Source of the DNA: Chloroflexota bacterium
GTDB lineage: Bacteria > Chloroflexota > Anaerolineae > Promineifilales > Promineifilaceae
Reading direction: 5' to 3'
DNA length: 64,000 nucleotides
NCBI GenBank assembly: GCA_017993775.1
Contig: JAGOMA010000027.1
Span: forward strand, 1-64,000
In this document: piece after piece, positions 59,447-64,000 of the stretch
How positions within the stretch are numbered: the stretch's first letter is position 1
Layout of the letters: each line of letters begins with the position of its first letter
Position numbers and translations under genes: made by a program
The notes under the pieces: model-generated
Told to the model about the DNA's origin: nothing
The model's input: only the letters and a program-made list of their open reading frames with translations
Database searches by the model: none

Positions 59447-61114
59447 ATGAGACGACAATTCATCAACCGCAACACAATTGGCGAAGACCTGACGGCCGGA
59501 CTGGTTCTGGGTATTCAGAGTATTCCCGATGGGCTGGCTAACGGCTTACTGGCGCTGATCAACCCCGTCTATGGCCTGTATGGGTATATGATGGGCACAT
59601 TCAGCGGCGCGTTTTTCACCAGTTCCTCGTTCATGTCTATTCAGGCCACCAGCGCCATGGCCCTGGTGGTAGCCAGCGTGCCGCAGGTCACCGAAGGGCG
59701 CAGCCCTAACACGCCCCTGTTTGCCCTGGCGATTCTGACCGGCGTGTTTATGTTGTTAGCCGGTTTGCTGAAACTGGGTTCGCTGGTGCGCTTTGTGCCC
59801 AACGCAGTGATGACTGGTTTTGTCAATGCTGTGGCGGTCCTCATCATTTTGGGGCAGTTGGATGACTTCACTCGTTACAGCAGCGTGGGGGCGAATCGGA
59901 TTGCCCGCACGTTGGACTTGCTGCGAAATCTGGATCAGGTTCATTTGCCAACATTGATGGTAGGCATTCTCACCATCGTCTTGATTTTGACGCTGGAAAA
60001 AACCAGCTTAAAGTCGTTGGGCATCGTGGTGGCGATGGTGGTGGCCTCGCTGGTTGTGCCGTTGCTGGGCGCGGATGGGGTCGTGTTGGTGCGGGACGTG
60101 GCCAACATTCCCAGTTCGCTGCCACGGCCGTTATTGCCGCCGGCGGCGGTGTTTCCCGGCCTGATCATTCCGGCACTGGCATTGACCTTTGTCGGGCTGA
60201 TGCAAGGGGCAGGCATCACGCAATCTGTGCCTAACCCAGACGGCCGTTATCCGGACGCATCCGGCGACTTTATCGGGCAAGGGATAGCCAATATGGTGTC
60301 TGGGCTGTTCCAGGGAACGGCCGTGGGCGGCTCCCTCTCCGCCACAGCCCTGGTAGTCGGCGCCGGCGCGCGCTCCCGTTTTGCCAATATCTCCGCCGGA
60401 TTGGTGATGGCCCTGGCGATTGTCCTGTTCGGTCGTTATGTTGCGGCTATCGCCATGCCCGTGCTGGCCGGCTTGTTGATTGTGGTCGGTTTCCGCACGC
60501 TCAAACCGGCGCAAATTGGCATGGTCTGGCGGACGGGCGCGGTACAGCAGGCAGTAATGACCCTGACATTTTTGGCGGCCCTGTTTATTCCGCTACAATA
60601 CGCTGTCCTGTTGGGCGTCGCTTTGGCCGTGCTGCTGTACGTCTTCCAGCAGTCCAACAAGCTGGTTGTCAAAGCGTGGGAAATTGGACCAGGACAATAT
60701 CCGGTGGAAAGCGATCCGCCAACGGCCGTCCCCGCGCATCAGGTAACCATCCTGATGCCCTATGGCAGCCTGTTTTACGCCGCCGCGCCGGTGTTCAGCG
60801 CCCAATTGCCGAAAGTAACCGGCGCAACCCAACACGCCGTCGTGATACTCACTCTGCGCGGACAGAAAGATGTAGGCAGCACCTTCCTGAAAGTGTTGGC
60901 ACGCTACGCCGAGCAACTGCACGAGAGGGAAAGCAAGTTAATGCTGGCCGGCCTGGAACCATATGTCTTGGTTCAGATGGAGCGAACCGGTATACTGCGC
61001 ACCATTGGCCGGGAAAATATCTTCCCGGCATCTGAGGGGGTCGGCGCAGCGCTATTGCAGGCCGCAGAAGCCGCTGAAACATGGATCGCAGAGAAACCTG
61101 GAGCAACCCTTTGA
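59447..61114 (+). CDS. SulP-family anion transporter with STAS domain
   Basis: A 555-residue SulP transporter. The helices start with IGEDLTAGLVLGIQSIPDGLANGLLALINPVYGLYGYMMGTF, whose Pro-containing turn is the family anion site, and extend through about residue 410. A C-terminal STAS domain (about 425-555) begins VTILMPYGSLFYAAAP. It may import or exchange sulfate, bicarbonate or another anion. It has five ACGGCCGT octamers. It follows the VIT-like gene by 40 bases. Confidence 0.92.
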   Translation: MRRQFINRNTIGEDLTAGLVLGIQSIPDGLANGLLALINPVYGLYGYMMGTFSGAFFTSSSFMSIQATSAMALVVASVPQVTEGRSPNTPLFALAILTGVFMLLAGLLKLGSLVRFVPNAVMTGFVNAVAVLIILGQLDDFTRYSSVGANRIARTLDLLRNLDQVHLPTLMVGILTIVLILTLEKTSLKSLGIVVAMVVASLVVPLLGADGVVLVRDVANIPSSLPRPLLPPAAVFPGLIIPALALTFVGLMQGAGITQSVPNPDGRYPDASGDFIGQGIANMVSGLFQGTAVGGSLSATALVVGAGARSRFANISAGLVMALAIVLFGRYVAAIAMPVLAGLLIVVGFRTLKPAQIGMVWRTGAVQQAVMTLTFLAALFIPLQYAVLLGVALAVLLYVFQQSNKLVVKAWEIGPGQYPVESDPPTAVPAHQVTILMPYGSLFYAAAPVFSAQLPKVTGATQHAVVILTLRGQKDVGSTFLKVLARYAEQLHERESKLMLAGLEPYVLVQMERTGILRTIGRENIFPASEGVGAALLQAAEAAETWIAEKPGATL

Positions 61115-61286
61115 TTTCCACAACCTAAACGTGTGTCAAGCAAGCGACAATTTTTGCTAACGGCCGTCGCCTGCCGGGCAGCATGAATGTGGTTGGTGAA
61201 ATAAGGCAATCGATTGAGTGGGTTGATTTCCGCCCACCCAACGGTAAACAAACCAATTAACAAAAAAAAAGGAGAAAAAGGTCTAT

Positions 61287-63380
61287 ATGAAAACAACAGT
61301 AAGAATCGTTTTACTCGCTATCGGTTTGTTTTTGCTGGCAGCCTGCCAGCAAGCGGCCGAACCTGAAGCCAGCATAGATCTGGCAGGTACAAACTGGATG
61401 TTGAGTTCACTAAACGGTGAACTACCTAAGGAAGGAACGGCCGTTACCCTTCAGTTTGGCGCCGATGGAAGTGTCTCTGGCACGGACGGTTGTAACCAGT
61501 TCAATACCACCTACACCCAAGACGGCGCCAAACTCACCATCAACCAGCCCGCCGCCACGACCATGATGGCCTGTGATGAGCCGATCATGACCCAGGCTGC
61601 CGCCTATATGACAGCCCTGGCCACCACAACCGGCTTTACCGCTGCCAACAACCAATTAAGCCTGAGTAACGGCGACCAAATCCTGGCGACCTTCGTCACC
61701 AATATCCAAAGCGCCGTACCGAGCCAAATGGTCGAGCCGGCCGGTAGTGTTCTTGCCGGTACAAATTGGCTGCTAAACGACCTCAATGGCGAACTGCCTC
61801 TCGCTGGCACAACTATGTACCTCCAATTCGGTACCGATGGAACTGTGTCCGGGTCGGATGGTTGCAACCTATTGAACACCACCTATACCCAGGACGGCAG
61901 CAGCCTCACCTTTAGCCAGTCAGGCGCTTCTACGTTGATGGCTTGTCCCGAGACGATAATGGCGCAGGCCACAGCATTTGCCACCGCGTTGGGAACAACA
62001 AACAGCTTTACAATGACGGAAACTGCCCTGACATTGCAGAGTGGGGATCAGGTTTTAGCCACATTCGTCGTCAACCCGACCAATCTGACCGACACAACGT
62101 GGGAAGTGGTTAGTTACAATAACGGCCGTGAAGCAGTCGTAGGTCTCATTCTCGGCACCGAGATTTCCGCCAATTTCGGCGTTGAAGGCGACCTGACCGG
62201 TAACGCCGGCTGCAACCAATACTTCACCAGCTTCACAGCTGATATCGGTGCGATAACAATCGGCACGACGGGTTCAACCATGCGCTTTTGTGAAGAACCG
62301 GCAGGCATTATGGAGCAGGAAAGCGCGTACCTGGCCGCTTTAGAGAGTGCCGCAACCTACAGCATCCGGGGCGATTCGCTGGAAATGCGTACAGCGGAAG
62401 ACGCCTTGGCCGTGATCATGACCCGAAAGATTGTCATAGATTTACCGGAACCAGAACCGGCTGTGCCGAGCGGCCGTGTCAATTCTCCGCAGGGGCTAAA
62501 CATCCGCTCTGGTCCAGGCGTCAACTTCCCGGTCATTGGGTTTGCGCGGGATGGTGACGAAGGCGAAATTGTCGGCCGCAGCGTCGATAACCGCTGGTGG
62601 GCCGCCGCTGTGCCAACTGCGCCGGGCGGCATCGGCTGGGTATCCGCCGACTTCGTGATCGCCACCAATGCAGACAACGTACCTGTTATCGAGGTAGCGC
62701 CGCCGGTTATCGTGGTCCCCACAACTGCGCCAACGCCCACCCCAGTCCCGTCGCCAACGGCAACACCGTTGCCGGAAATCTCGTTTACTGCGGACCGCAC
62801 CAATATCAACCAGGGTGAATGCACCACCCTGCGCTGGTCGGTACAAAATATCCAGGCGGTCTGGGTTTACCCGCTGGGAGAGCGTTTCGAGAACTTCCCG
62901 CGTACCGGTCAGGGCAGCGAGCAGGTATGCCCGACGGCAACCACCACCTATGAAATGCGCATCTTGCAGCGTGATGGGGCCGTCATCTTCCGTCAGGTCA
63001 CCATCAATGTGGCCGGGGTTGTGGATCCTCTGGCAGGGACTCGTTGGGACGTGATAAGTTACAATAACGGCCGTGGCGGTTTTGTTTCCTTAATCCCCAG
63101 CACCCGCATCACCATTGAATTTGTTGCTAGCGGCCAGATCGCCGGCAGTTCAGGCTGCAATACGTATCTTGCAACCTACCGCTTGAACGGCAGCAACATC
63201 TTCATTGATCCGCCGAGTAGCACGCAGCAGCTATGCGCGGACCCCGAAGGCATTATGGGTCAGGAGGCTGAATTCTTAGCGGCCTTACAGTCCGCCGCTA
63301 CGTTCCGCCTCAATGGCGGCACTCTGGAAATGCGCACAGCTGGCAATCAAAACGCTGTGCTTGCCACCCAAACCCCCTAG
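61287..63380 (+). CDS. META-domain lipoprotein with SH3b and Ig-like modules
   Basis: A 697-residue lipoprotein. The signal peptide ends in the lipobox LLAACQ (Cys20). Four META/HslJ-like domains are visible: residues ~32-145, ~155-260, ~267-375 and ~581-690, each with a TNW/TTW/TRW opening, a GxxGCN core and a closing LATF or AVLATQ. A bacterial SH3 domain (~394-465) follows the third, then a Pro/Thr linker and an Ig-like segment (~497-570) before the fourth. META domains bind at cell surfaces and are linked to heat-shock or drug tolerance. The domain fusions suggest repeat duplication. AAAGGAGAAAAAG precedes the ATG. Confidence 0.9.
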   Translation: MKTTVRIVLLAIGLFLLAACQQAAEPEASIDLAGTNWMLSSLNGELPKEGTAVTLQFGADGSVSGTDGCNQFNTTYTQDGAKLTINQPAATTMMACDEPIMTQAAAYMTALATTTGFTAANNQLSLSNGDQILATFVTNIQSAVPSQMVEPAGSVLAGTNWLLNDLNGELPLAGTTMYLQFGTDGTVSGSDGCNLLNTTYTQDGSSLTFSQSGASTLMACPETIMAQATAFATALGTTNSFTMTETALTLQSGDQVLATFVVNPTNLTDTTWEVVSYNNGREAVVGLILGTEISANFGVEGDLTGNAGCNQYFTSFTADIGAITIGTTGSTMRFCEEPAGIMEQESAYLAALESAATYSIRGDSLEMRTAEDALAVIMTRKIVIDLPEPEPAVPSGRVNSPQGLNIRSGPGVNFPVIGFARDGDEGEIVGRSVDNRWWAAAVPTAPGGIGWVSADFVIATNADNVPVIEVAPPVIVVPTTAPTPTPVPSPTATPLPEISFTADRTNINQGECTTLRWSVQNIQAVWVYPLGERFENFPRTGQGSEQVCPTATTTYEMRILQRDGAVIFRQVTINVAGVVDPLAGTRWDVISYNNGRGGFVSLIPSTRITIEFVASGQIAGSSGCNTYLATYRLNGSNIFIDPPSSTQQLCADPEGIMGQEAEFLAALQSAATFRLNGGTLEMRTAGNQNAVLATQTP

Positions 63381-63390
63381 TTGTTAAATA

Positions 63391-63425
63391 AAACCTGGCA
63401 GGTCTTTTTGGACCTGCCAGGTTTT
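63391..63425. terminator. Perfect 14-bp hairpin after the META lipoprotein gene
   Basis: AAACCTGGCAGGTC (63391-63404) and GACCTGCCAGGTTT (63411-63424) pair perfectly around TTTTTG, ending in T's. It serves the convergent plus- and minus-strand genes. Confidence 0.85.
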
Positions 63426-63500
63426 CCACCAGACGCCCATCCGCAAATGAACAGGCGGCTCTCTCCTAACCATCAACCTGAGCAAAAAATTTCATAACGG

Positions 63501-64000
63501 TTACTTCAAATAAGTATTCAGAAAAGCGATCACCAGGCTTAGATTTTCGGCTGTTTCAAACTGCGCCCCGCCATGGCCCGCTCCATCCAGCGAGAGGTAC
63601 GTCACTTTGTCTGCGCCGATGACAGAAGCCAGAGCATCGGCCAGATTGCTGTTCTGAACAGGCGGAATGTTGCAGTCGGCCGTGCCATTTTCAATGAAGA
63701 AGGGAGCATCGTCGGCGGTAATGTAATTCATCGGGTTGGTTGTAGCTACAAGCTCTGGCACTGTCTGGATGGCAGCGCCTACCAGCTTGGATTCAGGCGA
63801 ATCGGCAGCGTCATGCGTAGCCGGGCAGCCTGTACCGGCAAACTGGGCGTCCATTTGCAAGAAATCGATGGGTCCAAACCAGTCTACCACGGCCTGCACA
63901 CAGCTCGATTGATCGGCGTAGCCCAGTTCCGCCCCTTCCAATTCGGCGACGCCGCAGGTAGTGCCCAGCAAAGAGACAATGTTGCCCCCGGCCGATGCGC
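63501..64000 (-). CDS. Alpha/beta hydrolase (BD-FAE / esterase type), partial
   Basis: Only the C-terminal ~166 residues lie in the window; the start is beyond base 64000. At the edge the nucleophile elbow reads ASAGGNIVSLLGT, consistent with the GxSAGG type. The catalytic Asp is in FFIENGTADCNIPPVQ and the His in LSLDGAGHGG. Family members are carboxylesterases or peptidases of the BD-FAE group. The enzyme may be exported; this cannot be decided without the N-terminus. Confidence 0.85.
   Translation of the reverse strand, partial: ASAGGNIVSLLGTTCGVAELEGAELGYADQSSCVQAVVDWFGPIDFLQMDAQFAGTGCPATHDAADSPESKLVGAAIQTVPELVATTNPMNYITADDAPFFIENGTADCNIPPVQNSNLADALASVIGADKVTYLSLDGAGHGGAQFETAENLSLVIAFLNTYLK

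Larger units (their letters stand above)
872..63074. repeat. Dispersed palindromic octamer ACGGCCGT, about 110 copies
   Basis: The first and last copies are at 872 and 63067-63074; my hand list has 114. Copies occur in genes, in gaps and on every type of locus, often as AACGGCCGTT or GAAACGGCCGTTACC, and once as a 16-bp palindrome GGAAACGGCCGTTTCC (21971-21986). In genes it is read in all three frames: ACG GCC GTx (Thr-Ala-Val), AAC GGC CGT (Asn-Gly-Arg) and CGG CCG T (Arg-Pro). Longest gaps are 9,758-12,525, then ~1.8 kb at 34.4-36.2, 36.7-38.6 and 54.2-56.0 kb. Confidence 0.9.

Noticed and set aside
1-64000. CRISPR arrays and tRNA/rRNA genes
   Set aside because: No direct-repeat and spacer pattern, cloverleaf or conserved rRNA segment was found; the tandem units at 6864, 26871 and 29061 lack spacers.

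Overview
The window looks like chromosomal DNA of a free-living, respiring member of the Chloroflexota, probably an uncultured Anaerolineae-type lineage. This rests on family content (STAND/TPR regulators, paired S41 proteases, an ethylbenzene-dehydrogenase-type haem domain, LUD lactate genes, a four-gene succinate dehydrogenase, META-domain lipoprotein) and on a moderately GC-rich, Thr/Pro-linker-rich proteome. I cannot place it more precisely without a search. No tRNA, rRNA, CRISPR array, phage or plasmid gene was seen.

Layout. 0-2.4 kb: 3' end of a haem-binding respiratory subunit, then a NarL-type two-component pair. 2.7-4.6 kb: homodimer-type ABC exporter (minus strand). 4.7-7.6 kb: lutABC-like lactate oxidation operon, interrupted before lutC by a G-rich telomere-like repeat. 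8-10.3 kb: large unrecognised membrane-anchored protein. 10.3-14.6 kb: strong promoter, 32-codon leader ORF, alternative hairpins and a terminator, followed by two ABC half-transporters with complementary degenerate ATP sites. 14.6-18 kb: AMMECR1 protein, CoaBC, coiled-coil protein. 18-29 kb: cytochrome c membrane protein, SmpB, two S41 proteases, GH3-like surface protein, CDF metal transporter, threonine-dehydrogenase-like SDR. 29-35 kb: MATE-like transporter, MBL hydrolase, 1217-aa cyclase/AAA/TPR protein. 35.2-38.5 kb: ArsR - SRPBCC - short UvrA cassette with a perfect palindromic operator. 38.6-40.6 kb: esterase and aldo/keto reductase. 41.3-44.6 kb: sdhABCD behind a CRP-like site. 44.7-45.8 kb: phosphoribosyltransferase and Nudix hydrolase. 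45.8-46.7 kb: repeat-rich gap with a candidate MITE. 46.7-52.7 kb: membrane phospholipase-D-like protein and MalT-like regulator. 52.9-55.8 kb: radical-SAM sulfatase-maturating enzyme plus Cys-type sulfatase. 55.9-63.4 kb: run of small or membrane proteins (GAP, DUF1622, DUF1269, LURP-one, VIT-like, SulP) and a META/SH3 lipoprotein. The right edge cuts an alpha/beta hydrolase.

The most striking window-wide signal is not a gene. The palindromic octamer ACGGCCGT occurs about 110 times (hand count 114), roughly every 560 bp, in genes and between them and in all three reading frames, where about one is expected. It behaves like a lineage-specific HIP1-type palindrome. The second strongest signal is the structured leader at 10.37-10.66 kb. 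The third is a family of perfect intergenic hairpins, plus one MITE-like element with a probable target duplication.
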